A stretch of 64,000 nt of DNA from the NCBI RefSeq assembly GCF_003339815.1, contig NZ_PPTT01000001.1, forward strand, positions 1 to 64,000, in the 5' to 3' direction. Positions 44,977 to 55,121 of the stretch are shown one piece after another; the first letter of the stretch is position 1, and each line of letters starts with the position of its first letter. The position numbers and the translations under genes were made by a program. The notes below the pieces were generated by a model. The model was not told the origin of the DNA. It made no database searches and was given only the letters and a program-made list of their open reading frames with translations. The stretch comes from Eggerthella sinensis. Its GTDB lineage: Bacteria; Actinomycetota; Coriobacteriia; Coriobacteriales; Eggerthellaceae.

Positions 44977-45004
44977 TTGCTTATCATCAATAATTGATGA
45001 TAAT
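44977..45004 (+). promoter_or_regulatory. Promoter with a perfect palindromic operator upstream of luxR, module 2
   Basis: TTGCTT at 44977-44982, 16 bp, then GATAAT at 44999-45004. A perfect inverted repeat fills this region: TTATCATCAA (44981-44990), spacer TAA, and TTGATGATAA (44994-45003). The 23-bp site is AT-rich in a GC-rich genome and spans the core promoter of the regulator in the gap divergent to torD, a good place for autorepression or joint control. Confidence 0.6.
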
Positions 45005-45128
45005 GGTGTTTATGCTGATGAGGTAAAGTGTTGTCAGCGCGCTTCCCCCCGAAGCGCCCTCTATCTCAGGGGCCGTGCGGACCCCTGGAACCAAGCCGCC
45101 GCCGTTCGACGAAGGAGTTTGCCGACCC

Positions 45129-46664
45129 ATGTCCGAATGCTCGCCTGAAGCGAATGAACGACGCAGCATGCGCATGGTATGGAAGACGCTGCGACTTCGC
45201 CACCTCGGTCTCGCGTTCTTCTGGGCGTGCAGCATGCTCACGTTCCGCAGCTCCATCCTGCTTTCGGGGCCGCTGTACACCACCGGCTATCAAACGCTCA
45301 TCGTCATCGTGTCGTTCGTGGCGAACATGACCACGCTGTTCCTCGTCGCCTCCCGCATGGAGCGCAACCCTTCCTTCTACGACAAGCTACCGCCAACGGC
45401 GTTCACCGCGTCCATCGTGACGGGGCTCGTGCTGCTCGCCGGTTCGGGCGCCGCCGGAAGCGCCGGGCTGCTGAGCGAGCCCGTCGCCATCGCCGTGCTC
45501 ATGACGGGTTCGGTGCTGGCCGGCGTGGGATACGGCTACTTTTGGGGAAGCTGGGCCGAATGCCTCGGCCGCATGCACCCCTCGCGCACGTCGTTCTACC
45601 TTCCCGTGGTGCTGCTGCTCACGGCGCTGCTGTTCGTGGCGTTCACGTTCTGCTCGGAGGAGCTGGGCGTGCCCGCGCTGCTGCTCATGCTGCCGCTGCC
45701 CATCCTCTCGCAGCTGTGCCTGACGCGCTGCAACCGCGAGGTGCCCGACGAGCGCGCCACCCTCACCGCCGATTCGGGACGGTACCGCACGGCGCTCGGA
45801 TCGCTCGTGAGCCTCATCGTGGCAAGCCTCGTGCTGTCGTGTTTGTTCGGGTACGTGTGGCAGATGACCGTGGTGTCGGTGGATTCCGCCTACGAAGCGC
45901 ATCGGCTGCCGCTCATGGCCAACATCGTGGCGGCCGTCGCACTCATCGGGCTCGTGCTGTTCGCGCGTCGCCGCACCGACCTCGCGCTCACGTTCAAGGT
46001 GATCGTGCCCATTTTGGTGGTGCTGTTCGCGCTCATGCCGTGCTTCTGGAGCACGAATCCCGTCGAGCTCAACGTGGTGATGAGCGCCTGCTACGGCGTG
46101 TTCGACGTGATCATCTGGTACATGGTGGCGTCGACGGCGTACGACTTCTCCGTGTCGGGCTTCGTGGTGGGCGGCATCGTGCGCGGGGTGTCCATCATCG
46201 CGCGCCTCGTGGGCATCGGCATCGGCTACGTGGTGATGCTCATTCCCGAAAGCCCGTCGGTGCTGATCATCGGCGTGTCGGTGGGCGCCATCTACGTGCT
46301 TGCCATGCTGGCGTTGTTTCAGCACACCCGACATCGCTTCTCGTTTTTAAGCTTCGGCGCGGGCAAGGCGAAGGAAGCGGACGCGGAATGCGCCGTTGCG
46401 TGCGGAGCGTCGTGCCCCGTGCGGCAACGCGAGCAGGGAGACGACACGGACGAGGTGTTCGCCCCGATTGTGGACTACTACGGGCTCACGCGGCGCGAGG
46501 CCGAAGTGCTACCCTACCTCGCGCGCGGGCGCTCCGCCAAGGTGATCGCCGAAGCGCTGTTCGTGTCGGAAAGCACCGTACGCACCCACACGCGGCGTAT
46601 TCTGGAAAAGACGGCCCTGCATTCGAAGCAGGACCTCATCGACCTCATCGAGAACTACGAGTAG
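45129..46664 (+). CDS. Membrane-spanning LuxR-family regulator, module 2
   Basis: A 511-aa protein with about twelve hydrophobic segments (to residue 405) and a C-terminal LuxR helix-turn-helix (LTRREAEVLPYLARGRSAKV, then SESTVRTHTRRILEK). The linker is shorter than in module 1 and holds a Cys cluster (AECAVACGASCPVRQ), which could respond to metal or redox state. It is divergent from the module 2 torD operon. ATG 45129 has AAGGAG 11 nt upstream; a GTG at 45075 would extend it. Confidence 0.82.
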   Translation: MSECSPEANERRSMRMVWKTLRLRHLGLAFFWACSMLTFRSSILLSGPLYTTGYQTLIVIVSFVANMTTLFLVASRMERNPSFYDKLPPTAFTASIVTGLVLLAGSGAAGSAGLLSEPVAIAVLMTGSVLAGVGYGYFWGSWAECLGRMHPSRTSFYLPVVLLLTALLFVAFTFCSEELGVPALLLMLPLPILSQLCLTRCNREVPDERATLTADSGRYRTALGSLVSLIVASLVLSCLFGYVWQMTVVSVDSAYEAHRLPLMANIVAAVALIGLVLFARRRTDLALTFKVIVPILVVLFALMPCFWSTNPVELNVVMSACYGVFDVIIWYMVASTAYDFSVSGFVVGGIVRGVSIIARLVGIGIGYVVMLIPESPSVLIIGVSVGAIYVLAMLALFQHTRHRFSFLSFGAGKAKEADAECAVACGASCPVRQREQGDDTDEVFAPIVDYYGLTRREAEVLPYLARGRSAKVIAEALFVSESTVRTHTRRILEKTALHSKQDLIDLIENYE

Positions 46665-46669
46665 ACGGA

Positions 46670-46698
46670 GCGGCGGCCTGCGAGGCGCAGGCGCTGCC
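46670..46698. terminator. Convergent stem-loop after the module 2 regulator
   Basis: An inner perfect stem GCCTGCG/CGCAGGC (46676-46682 and 46686-46692, 3-nt loop) is extended by partly paired GCGGC/GCCGC flanks. It sits in the 41-bp gap between the regulator and the converging SanA-like gene. No T-tract follows. Confidence 0.5.
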
Positions 46699-46705
46699 GC
46701 ATGCC

Positions 46706-47389
46706 TTAGCCTTCGGTGACGTCGCCCGACTGGTTGAGGCTGATGGGATCGCCCACGAACGTCGAGGGCACCTTGAACAGCGTCTTGAAGAAGTCCTTCG
46801 TGCGGGCGGGAATCTCGCGCATGTCGTACTGGAACTGCTTCGAGTAGTCGTGGTAGTCGCTCGCCACGCCGATGGCCTCGAGGCCGAGGCCCTGCGCGGC
46901 GTACAGCGCGCGGTACAGGTGGTACGTCTGCGTGGCCACCACGATGCGCTCGGCGCCGAACACGTTCTTCGCGCGATACATGCTCTCGTACGTGGAGAAC
47001 CCGGCATGGTCGCAGAAGATATCCTGGCTCGGCACGCCCTGCGAGATGGCGTAGTCCTTCATGGCCTTCACTTCGTTGTACGATACGGTGCTGTTGTCGC
47101 CGCTCATGATGAGCTTCGGCGCGACGCCCGCCTTGTACAGCTCGATGCCGTCGTCGAGGCGGTCTTGCAGGATGCCCGACGGCGTGCCGTCGGCGAACAC
47201 GGACGCGCCCAACACCACGATGGCGTCGGCGTTGTAGCCTTCGGCGGCCTGCGGCTCGACGATATGCTCCTTCGTCGTGGCAACCGTCACGACGTTCGTC
47301 ACCGCGAACACGGCAACGACCACAAGTATGCATCCGAGTATCAAACCCAGCATCGTCCTCAACCACCCATGTTTCTTACGTTGCGTCAT
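46706..47389 (-). CDS. SanA/YdcF-like (DUF218) envelope protein
   Basis: A 227-aa protein with one N-terminal membrane helix (residues 9-32) and an extracytoplasmic DUF218 domain (DAIVVLGASVFADGTPSGIL, LIMSGDNS, ATQTYHLYRALYAAQ). E. coli SanA of this family affects envelope permeability and vancomycin sensitivity at high temperature; its biochemical activity is not settled. The ribosome binding site is weak. It is not obviously in an operon. Confidence 0.78.
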   Translation of the reverse strand: MTQRKKHGWLRTMLGLILGCILVVVAVFAVTNVVTVATTKEHIVEPQAAEGYNADAIVVLGASVFADGTPSGILQDRLDDGIELYKAGVAPKLIMSGDNSTVSYNEVKAMKDYAISQGVPSQDIFCDHAGFSTYESMYRAKNVFGAERIVVATQTYHLYRALYAAQGLGLEAIGVASDYHDYSKQFQYDMREIPARTKDFFKTLFKVPSTFVGDPISLNQSGDVTEG

Positions 47390-47520
47390 AGGGGTCGATG
47401 ATAACAAACGCCGCGCCGCCCCCGCCACACGTTCATCACTCGTCATCGAAACTCAAAGCCGATTACACGAGAATTGCGGGGTTCGGGGGTGGCACGATGA
47501 GAACCATAGCATCCGAAGGG

Positions 47521-48597
<1,077 letters not shown>

Positions 48598-48627
48598 TCA
48601 TGTTGTCGCTTTACCCATCCCAACCGC

Positions 48628-50031
48628 TCATGGTTCTATAGTAAGCAATTCGTAGAGCTCTTCGCGACTGCGCACGCCAAGCTTTCTGTAAATGCGACTG
48701 GTATGCGCCTTCACCGTACCGGGCGCCACGAACAGGTTCTCCCCGATTTGGGTGGTGGTCTCCTTGCGCGCCAGCAGTTGCAGCACCTCTTCCTCGCGCG
48801 GGCTCAGATTATGGTCGCGCGACAAATCGGACACGCGCAGCGCCAACACGCCGGGCGAGAACACGTCGTCCTCCCCCGGATCGCCCTTGAGGTTGATGCC
48901 CCACTTCGCGGAAAGCCGCTTCTCCGAGAAGAACAGCGCCGCGAACGCCACCACCACCGCAATCACGATGCCGATATGCAGGACGTTCATCGACTCCTTC
49001 GACAAATACACCGAGGCGAACGCGAAGACGCTCCACCCGCCCGCCTCCACGAGATAGCGGATGCCGCGCTCGATGCCGTTGAGCCACGCGGCCGCAATGC
49101 CGAACCGATACGTGATGTTGCTCAGCACGATCATGATGAAGACGGACAGCATGGTGTATCCGGCGTCGTAACACGCCGCCGCCGTTTGCGAATCGAGCGA
49201 AAACTGCGGGGCGATGAGCAGCAGCCCCACCGTCATGAAGGGAAAGGCCAGCTGGTAGATGGTGTCGAAGTTGAACCACTTCGACGACGACAGCACGCCG
49301 AAGAACACGAACAGCGCCACGAACACGGTGCCCACGATATTGCCCGCCACGAGCGGCTGATCGGGCAGCACGCCGAAGCCCGTTCCAAGCGTGCATACCC
49401 CCATGAGCAGGATGGGCTTCCACGGCACTTCCGACAACCGCGGCTTGCCCATGGGTTTCGGCAGGTCGAGCTCGGGAAGCCGCCTCATCGAGCGACGCAC
49501 CCAATCGATGGACACGAGCGGAAGCGCCACGGAGAACACCGCGATATACGCCGGATCGAGCCCGGTGAACAGCCACTTGAGGCACTCGCCGAACGCGATG
49601 GCCCCCGCGTAGTACACCGCGACGCGCATGGGGTTGAGCGACCCGAAGAATTCCGTCCACATGAGGATGAGCAGGGCCAACCCGGCGCCCGCCAACACGA
49701 GCCCCGCGTACTTGAGCGCCGCAATCTGCACCGCGAAGCACGCGAACACGCACAGCGCCGACCCTCCCACCATGGCCACGGCGGTCAACCTGACCAGCGT
49801 GCGGTTGCACCACAGCGGCACGATGCGGCGCGCGAAGATCACCACCGCGAACGACGCAACGCCAATGGCCCCTTCGAACAACGCGTAGTCGAAGAAGCCG
49901 ATCGTAGGAAACGCCTCGTAGCGAAAAAACGTCGACAGCCACGCACGATACAGCCCCACTCCCAGAAACGCCACGGGCAGCATGCCCACGCGCATGAGCA
50001 CATCTTTCCAACGCTCAACGAAATCCCTCAT
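48628..50031 (-). CDS. Membrane-spanning LuxR-family regulator
   Basis: A 467-aa protein with about ten to twelve hydrophobic segments (residues 10-370) and a LuxR helix-turn-helix at the end (LSPREEEVLQLLARKETTTQ, APGTVKAHTSRIYRKLGVRS). It is divergent from the exported flavoprotein at 50245 and upstream of the Old Yellow Enzyme gene on its own strand, so it may control one or both. ATG 50031 follows GGGAGGGGG; the frame is open to 50082. Confidence 0.82.
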   Translation of the reverse strand: MRDFVERWKDVLMRVGMLPVAFLGVGLYRAWLSTFFRYEAFPTIGFFDYALFEGAIGVASFAVVIFARRIVPLWCNRTLVRLTAVAMVGGSALCVFACFAVQIAALKYAGLVLAGAGLALLILMWTEFFGSLNPMRVAVYYAGAIAFGECLKWLFTGLDPAYIAVFSVALPLVSIDWVRRSMRRLPELDLPKPMGKPRLSEVPWKPILLMGVCTLGTGFGVLPDQPLVAGNIVGTVFVALFVFFGVLSSSKWFNFDTIYQLAFPFMTVGLLLIAPQFSLDSQTAAACYDAGYTMLSVFIMIVLSNITYRFGIAAAWLNGIERGIRYLVEAGGWSVFAFASVYLSKESMNVLHIGIVIAVVVAFAALFFSEKRLSAKWGINLKGDPGEDDVFSPGVLALRVSDLSRDHNLSPREEEVLQLLARKETTTQIGENLFVAPGTVKAHTSRIYRKLGVRSREELYELLTIEP

Positions 50032-50120
50032 GCAGATGACCCCCTCCCTGCAGGCTCGGTTTCCCATCTTACCCCGAAACAACCGGGCCGTCCGGGCGTT
50101 TTCCCACGGGTTACATTTTT

Positions 50121-50136
50121 AAACTCGGGCCGGTTT
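50121..50136. promoter_or_regulatory. Imperfect palindrome in the divergent luxR-flavoprotein gap
   Basis: AAACTCGGGCCGGTTT is an imperfect palindrome near the middle of the 213-bp gap between the regulator and the flavoprotein gene, flanked by AT-rich TTACATTTTT and TTTACACATT. Candidate operator; no clear -10/-35 pair was assigned. Confidence 0.3.
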
Positions 50137-50244
50137 ACACATTGAACCCCCAGCTAGACGTATCGCCAGCACATCCGGTGGTAGGGTTTTGCCGCCCCGA
50201 ACGAAAACCAAGGGAGGCGGGGCATACCGAAGGAGGATGACATC

Positions 50245-52059
50245 ATGGCAGGACTTTCTCGCAGGCAGTTTCTCACCGGAGCGGCGCTCGCCACCGCGGG
50301 CGGCGCGCTGACGCTGGGCGGCTGCGCGCCGACGGGCCAAACGTCGAGCACGGTTTCCGAAAACGCGAGCACGGCAACCGTGGGCACCGGAATGGGCAAG
50401 CACGGAACCATCCAAGTTGAAGTGGTGACGAAGGACGGCGTCATCGAGCGCATCGACGTGCTGGAATCGCGCGAGTCCATGGGGCTCGGCGACGTGTGCA
50501 TGGACAAGCTGGGCAAGCTCATCGTCGACCATCAGACGCTCAACGTCGACGTGGTCACCGGCGCCTCGCTCTCGAGCATGGCGTACCTCAACGCCGTGGC
50601 CGAAGCGCTCGACGAGGCCGGCGAGAAATCGTCGGAGTGGAAGAAGCGCGACAAGGCACTGCCGCAACCGGCCGACGGCATCGCCACATCCTACGACGTC
50701 GTGGTAGTGGGAACCGGCGGCGCGGGATTCACGGCCGCCATCAGCGCGGCGAACAAGGGCAAGCAAGTGCTGCTCATGGAGAAGCTGGGCGTGTACGGCG
50801 GGTCCACCGCCCTGTCCGGCGGCGAGATGGCCGTGCCGAACAACTGGGTTCAGGAGAACATGGGCTTGTCCGACAGCCCCGAGCAGCTGGCGAACGACAT
50901 GCTGGAAGGCGGCGACCATCGCGGCGACCCCGAGCTGGTGAACGTCATCGCGAACGGCGTGTTCGACGCCGCGCAGTGGCTCACCTATGAGGGCGGCGTC
51001 TCCTGGGAGCACAACCTGCTGTTCTTCGGCGGGCATTCGGTGAAGCGCTCCATCATCCCCACGGGACACATCGGCAATGCCATGACCACGAAGCTGACCA
51101 CGCGCGCGCAGGCCATCGACGCTATCACGCTCATCGACAACACGAAGGCCACGGCGCTCGCGCTCGGCTCGGACGGCAGCATCAACGCCGTCAAGGCCAC
51201 CAACACCGTCACGGGCGACGAGTACACGTTCAACTGCAAAGCAGTCGTGCTCGCCTGCGGCGGCTTCGGCGCCAACGTCGACATGCGCGCGAAGGCGAAT
51301 CCCGACTTCGGCGAGCAGTTCAACTCCACCGACTCGGTGGGCGCGCAGGGCGACGGCCTGACCATGGCGTCCGACATCGGCGCCGACCTCGTGGACATGG
51401 AGCTCATTCAGACGTACCCCATCTGCGACGTCGACACGGGCGCCCTGCTCTACCTCGACGACATGCGCCTCGACGAGCGCACCGTCATGTTCAACAAGGA
51501 GGGCAAGCGCTTCGTCGAGGAGCTCGGCCGTCGCGACGTGCTGTCGAAGGCCATCCTCGAGCAGACGGGCGAGCGCGCCTATGAGATTTGGGATCAGGCC
51601 GCAGCCGACGAGACCAAGGTGGTAGACATCCATTCCGACGAGTTCGAGAACCTCTCGTCGCGTCAGCTGTGCGTGAAAGCCGACACGCTCGAGGAGGCGT
51701 GCGAGCCCTTCGGCATTGACGCCGCCGCGCTCTCGAAGACCATCGAGCAGTGGAACTCCTACGTTGACCAGGGGTCCGATCCCGATTTCAGCTATCGCGG
51801 AACCATGCACAAAGTGGATACGCCGCCGTACTACATCATGGCGTACAAGCCGGCCGTACATTACACGATGGGCGGCCTGCGCATCAACCCGAACGCCGAA
51901 GTGCTCGACACCGCCGGCAACCCCATCCCCGGCCTGTTCGCCGCCGGCGAGGTGGCCGGCCACAAGATGGGCACGAACCGCCTCGGTTCCACGTCCATGG
52001 CCGACATCTACACCTTCGGCCGCGTCGCCGGCGACAACGCCGCCGACTACGTAGGATAG
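50245..52059 (+). CDS. Tat-exported FMN/FAD fumarate- or urocanate-reductase-like flavoprotein
   Basis: A 604-aa exported reductase. The Tat signal is SRRQFLTGA (residues 5-13), followed by a lipobox-like TLGGC with Cys27. Residues 45-125 are an FMN-binding domain with TGASLSS (105-111), where Ser111 replaces the Thr that usually carries covalent FMN. The FAD domain begins at about residue 148 (YDVVVVGTGGAGFTAAIS). The C-terminal NRLGSTSMADIYTFGRVAG is family-typical. Urocanate reductase UrdA and related enoate reductases share the layout. No cytochrome domain is present. AAGGAGG precedes the ATG. Confidence 0.85.
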   Translation: MAGLSRRQFLTGAALATAGGALTLGGCAPTGQTSSTVSENASTATVGTGMGKHGTIQVEVVTKDGVIERIDVLESRESMGLGDVCMDKLGKLIVDHQTLNVDVVTGASLSSMAYLNAVAEALDEAGEKSSEWKKRDKALPQPADGIATSYDVVVVGTGGAGFTAAISAANKGKQVLLMEKLGVYGGSTALSGGEMAVPNNWVQENMGLSDSPEQLANDMLEGGDHRGDPELVNVIANGVFDAAQWLTYEGGVSWEHNLLFFGGHSVKRSIIPTGHIGNAMTTKLTTRAQAIDAITLIDNTKATALALGSDGSINAVKATNTVTGDEYTFNCKAVVLACGGFGANVDMRAKANPDFGEQFNSTDSVGAQGDGLTMASDIGADLVDMELIQTYPICDVDTGALLYLDDMRLDERTVMFNKEGKRFVEELGRRDVLSKAILEQTGERAYEIWDQAAADETKVVDIHSDEFENLSSRQLCVKADTLEEACEPFGIDAAALSKTIEQWNSYVDQGSDPDFSYRGTMHKVDTPPYYIMAYKPAVHYTMGGLRINPNAEVLDTAGNPIPGLFAAGEVAGHKMGTNRLGSTSMADIYTFGRVAGDNAADYVG

Positions 52060-52065
52060 AACAAC

Positions 52066-52095
52066 AAAGCGGCCCGGGCATGCCCGGGCCGCTTT
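52066..52095. terminator. Perfect 30-bp palindromic bidirectional terminator
   Basis: Two 15-nt halves (52066-52080 and 52081-52095) are exact reverse complements, with AAA at one edge and TTT at the other. It separates the flavoprotein gene from the converging leuS and can end transcripts from both sides. Confidence 0.75.
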
Positions 52096-52119
52096 GCGCG
52101 TTGCGTGTGGCGCGCGCCG

Positions 52120-54696
52120 CTACTTCGCGACGATGTTCACGAGGCGGCCCGGCACGACGACAACCTTCTTGACGTCCTTGCCCGCAAGCGCCGCCTCGAC
52201 GGCGGCGAGGCCGGCGGCCTTGATGTCATCTTCGGCAGCGTCGGCAGCCACCATGATCTTGGCCTTCACCTTGCCGTTCACCTGCACGGCCAGCTCCACC
52301 TCGTCGGCCTTCGCCTGCTCGGGGTCGAACTCGGGCCACGGCTGCGTGTGCACCGAGCCTTCGTTGCCCAGCACGGCGCTCCACAGCTCCTCGGACCAGT
52401 GCGGCGCGATGGGGGCCATGAGCTTCACGAGCACGGCGGCCACGTCGGCGTCGAGGTCCTTGAGGTAGTCGCAGTTCGCGCGGGTTTCGGGCGACACCTT
52501 GCGCAGGTAGTCGCTCGTCGCGTTCGTCAGTTCCATGATGGCGGCGATGGCCGTGTTGAAGTTGTTGCGGTCGAAGTCGTCGATGACCTTGCCCACCACG
52601 CGATGACGCTCGCGGTTGAGCGTTTCGGCGGCCTTCTCGCCCTCTTCGAACGACGCGCCCTCCTGGTAGAGCGACTCGTCGTCGGCCACGTAGCGCAGAT
52701 CGCTCACGATGCGCCACGCGCGGTTCATGAACTTGTAGATGCCGGCAAGGCCGCCCTCGTCCCACAGCAGATCCTTGTCGGGCGGGGCCATGAACAGGAT
52801 GTACGCGCGCACGGCATCGGCGCCGTACTCGGCGATCATGTCCTCGGGAGCGATGACGTTGCCCTTCGACTTGCTCATCGTCTCGCCGTGCTCGTCCTTC
52901 ACCATGCCCTGGCACAGCAGGTTCGCGAACGGCTCGTCGAACTCGAGCATGCCCAGATCGCGCAGCACCTTCGTGTAGAAGCGGCTGTACAGCAGGTGCA
53001 GGATGGCGTGCTCGATGCCGCCGATGTACTGATCGACGGGCATCCAGCGGTTCGCCTTCTCGGGCGCGAACGGCAGCTCCTCGTTGTGCGGGTCGGTGTA
53101 GCGCAGGTAGTACCAGCTCGAGCACGTGAACGTGTCCATGGTGTCCGTCTCGCGCTTCGCCGGGCCGCCGCACACGGGGCACGTCGTGTTCACGAACGCC
53201 TCGTGCGTTGCCAGCGTCTCGCCCGCGGCCAGGTCGATGTCTTCGGGCAGGCGCACCGGCAGGTCGCTCTCGGGCACGGGCACGAGGCCGCATTCCGGGC
53301 AATGGACGGCCGGGATGGGGTTGCCCCAGTAGCGCTGACGGCTGATGAGCCAGTCGCGCAGGCGGAACTGCACGGTCTTCTTGCCCTTGCCCTCGGCGGC
53401 GAGGTCGTCGATGATGGCGTCCACGGCCGGCGAATGCTTGCCGCCCACCATGCCGGTGTACTTCCCGGACTGCACGAGCACACCCTCGGCGTCGTAGGCG
53501 CGATCCCAGTCGACGGAGGTCACGACGCGCTCCTGCTCGCCGTTGAGCTGGGGATACAGCGGGTCTTCCTCGCCCAAAATGATGGGGATGATGGGCAGGT
53601 CGTACTTGCGCGCGAACTCGAAGTCGCGCTGATCGCCGCACGGCACGGCCATGACCGCGCCGGTGCCGTAGTCGCTCACGATGTAGTCGGCCACCCACAC
53701 GGGCACCTTTTCGCCGTTCACGGGGTTGACCATGTAGCGGCCGGTGAACGCGCCGTGCTTCTCGCGGTCGCCCTGCGCGCGCTCGACGGCGCTCACCTTC
53801 GCGGCCTGCTCCACCACCTCGCGCACGCCCGCTTCGTACTCGGTGCCCTCGACGAGCTCCATGAGCCCCTTGTACTCGGGCGCGAGCAGGAAGAACGAGC
53901 AGCCGAACAGCGTGTCGGGACGCGTGGTGAACACGGTGATAGTGTCGGCTTCGGTGGGCTCGGCCGGCGCTTCGCCGTCGGGGCCGCACAGCACGAAGTC
54001 GATCTCGGCGCCTTCGGAGCGGCCGATCCAGTTCGCCTGCATCTGCTTGACGCGCTCGGGCCAGCCGTCCAGCTGATCGAGGTCGTCGAGCAATTCCTGG
54101 GCGTAGTCGGTGATCTTGAGGTACCACTGCGTCAGGTCGCGCTTCTCCACCGCGCCGCCGCAGCGCCAGCACTGACCCTCGGTGACCTGCTCGTTCGCCA
54201 GCACGGTCTGGCAGTTCGGACACCAGTTCACCGGGCTGTTGCGGCGCTCGACCAACCCGCGCTTCCAGAACTGCAGGAAGATCCACTGGCCCCAACGATA
54301 GTATTCGGGGTCGCACGCCACGACGGTGCGGTCCCAGTCGTACGAGAAGCCCATGCGCTTGAAGCTGGCCTTCTGCGTGTCGATGTTGGCGTAGGTCCAC
54401 TTCGCCGGATGGCTGTTGTGCTTGATGGCCGCGTTCTCGGCAGGCAAGCCGAACGCGTCCCAGCCCATGGGGTGCAGCACGTCGAAACCGCGCATCTTGT
54501 AGTAGCGCGCGGTCACGTCGCCGATGGTGTAGTTGCGCACGTGGCCCATGTGGATGTCGCCCGAGGGATACGGGAACATCTCGAGCACGTACTTCTTCGG
54601 CTTCGAGGCATCCTCGGTCACCTTGTACAGGTCGATGTCGGCCCACTCCTGCTGCCAACGCGGCTCGATCTCGTGCGGGTTGTAAGGTTTCATCAT
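52120..54696 (-). CDS. leuS: Leucyl-tRNA synthetase
   Basis: An 858-aa class I aminoacyl-tRNA synthetase that charges tRNA-Leu. The HIGH-type signature is HMGH in [24 protein letters not shown] appears as MSKSKGN. A zinc-knuckle-like pair occurs (CPNC and CWRCGG near residues 160-180), and a large editing domain follows (about 230-420). Full length for the bacterial family. Two adjacent ATGs (54696 and 54693) are possible after GAGGACAGCA. It has its own predicted promoter and terminator. Confidence 0.97.
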   Translation of the reverse strand: MMKPYNPHEIEPRWQQEWADIDLYKVTEDASKPKKYVLEMFPYPSGDIHMGHVRNYTIGDVTARYYKMRGFDVLHPMGWDAFGLPAENAAIKHNSHPAKWTYANIDTQKASFKRMGFSYDWDRTVVACDPEYYRWGQWIFLQFWKRGLVERRNSPVNWCPNCQTVLANEQVTEGQCWRCGGAVEKRDLTQWYLKITDYAQELLDDLDQLDGWPERVKQMQANWIGRSEGAEIDFVLCGPDGEAPAEPTEADTITVFTTRPDTLFGCSFFLLAPEYKGLMELVEGTEYEAGVREVVEQAAKVSAVERAQGDREKHGAFTGRYMVNPVNGEKVPVWVADYIVSDYGTGAVMAVPCGDQRDFEFARKYDLPIIPIILGEEDPLYPQLNGEQERVVTSVDWDRAYDAEGVLVQSGKYTGMVGGKHSPAVDAIIDDLAAEGKGKKTVQFRLRDWLISRQRYWGNPIPAVHCPECGLVPVPESDLPVRLPEDIDLAAGETLATHEAFVNTTCPVCGGPAKRETDTMDTFTCSSWYYLRYTDPHNEELPFAPEKANRWMPVDQYIGGIEHAILHLLYSRFYTKVLRDLGMLEFDEPFANLLCQGMVKDEHGETMSKSKGNVIAPEDMIAEYGADAVRAYILFMAPPDKDLLWDEGGLAGIYKFMNRAWRIVSDLRYVADDESLYQEGASFEEGEKAAETLNRERHRVVGKVIDDFDRNNFNTAIAAIMELTNATSDYLRKVSPETRANCDYLKDLDADVAAVLVKLMAPIAPHWSEELWSAVLGNEGSVHTQPWPEFDPEQAKADEVELAVQVNGKVKAKIMVAADAAEDDIKAAGLAAVEAALAGKDVKKVVVVPGRLVNIVAK

Positions 54697-54764
54697 TGCT
54701 GTCCTCGTCAGGTCGGCGCCACCCGCACGCGTCCGTGCGGAGGCTCAAAATCGCGAATGCACCT

Positions 54765-54792
54765 ATTATAGTGATTGCCGCCCGAAAGCGAA
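54765..54792 (-). promoter_or_regulatory. Candidate leuS promoter
   Basis: A perfect TATAAT on the minus strand (plus 54765-54770), with a weak TTCGCT -35 (plus 54787-54792) 16 bp away. The leader of about 60 nt contains a CCGCAC/GTGCGG stem but is too short for a T-box. Confidence 0.4.
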
Positions 54793-54827
54793 GCGCCAAA
54801 GCCCAACTTCACACGTGGAGTTGATGC

Positions 54828-55121
54828 CTACCCGTAGCGGTAGGACACCCCGAGGCCTCCTTGGGGGAAGGTCCAGCGCTCGAGGGCGGTGTCGGCGCAC
54901 AGGATGCGACAGGTGCCGCACTCAAGGCAGCCGGCGTAGTCGAAGCTCGTCTCGCCCTCGGGCGAGCGCTTGTACAATCCAGCCGGGCAGCACAGGATGA
55001 GCTTGTCGAACTCGGCCGCAGCGACCTCGTCCTTGAGCGCGATATGGGCATGGCTCTCGTCCACGTTGAACTTGTCGACGGCCAGCTTCTCGTCGACGTT
55101 GACGGTGATGGTGTCGATCAC
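54828..55121 (-). CDS. fixX: FixX-like ferredoxin
   Basis: A 97-aa iron-sulfur protein with CLECGTCRILC near residue 65 and an earlier CCPAGLY. FixX (95 aa in E. coli) passes electrons in the FixABCX complex and always accompanies FixC. Here the ATG overlaps the FixC stop by 4 nt. Last gene of the cai/fix operon; a short CCTACC/GGTAGG hairpin overlaps the stop codon. Confidence 0.88.
   Translation of the reverse strand: MIDTITVNVDEKLAVDKFNVDESHAHIALKDEVAAAEFDKLILCCPAGLYKRSPEGETSFDYAGCLECGTCRILCADTALERWTFPQGGLGVSYRYG

Noticed and set aside
34361-46664. Recent mobile-element insertion as the source of the repeated module
   Set aside because: No transposase, integrase, terminal inverted repeat or target-site duplication is visible, so simple tandem duplication explains the layout better.
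54697-54760. T-box leader for leuS
   Set aside because: The leader is about 60 nt and has no T-box consensus or specifier stem.
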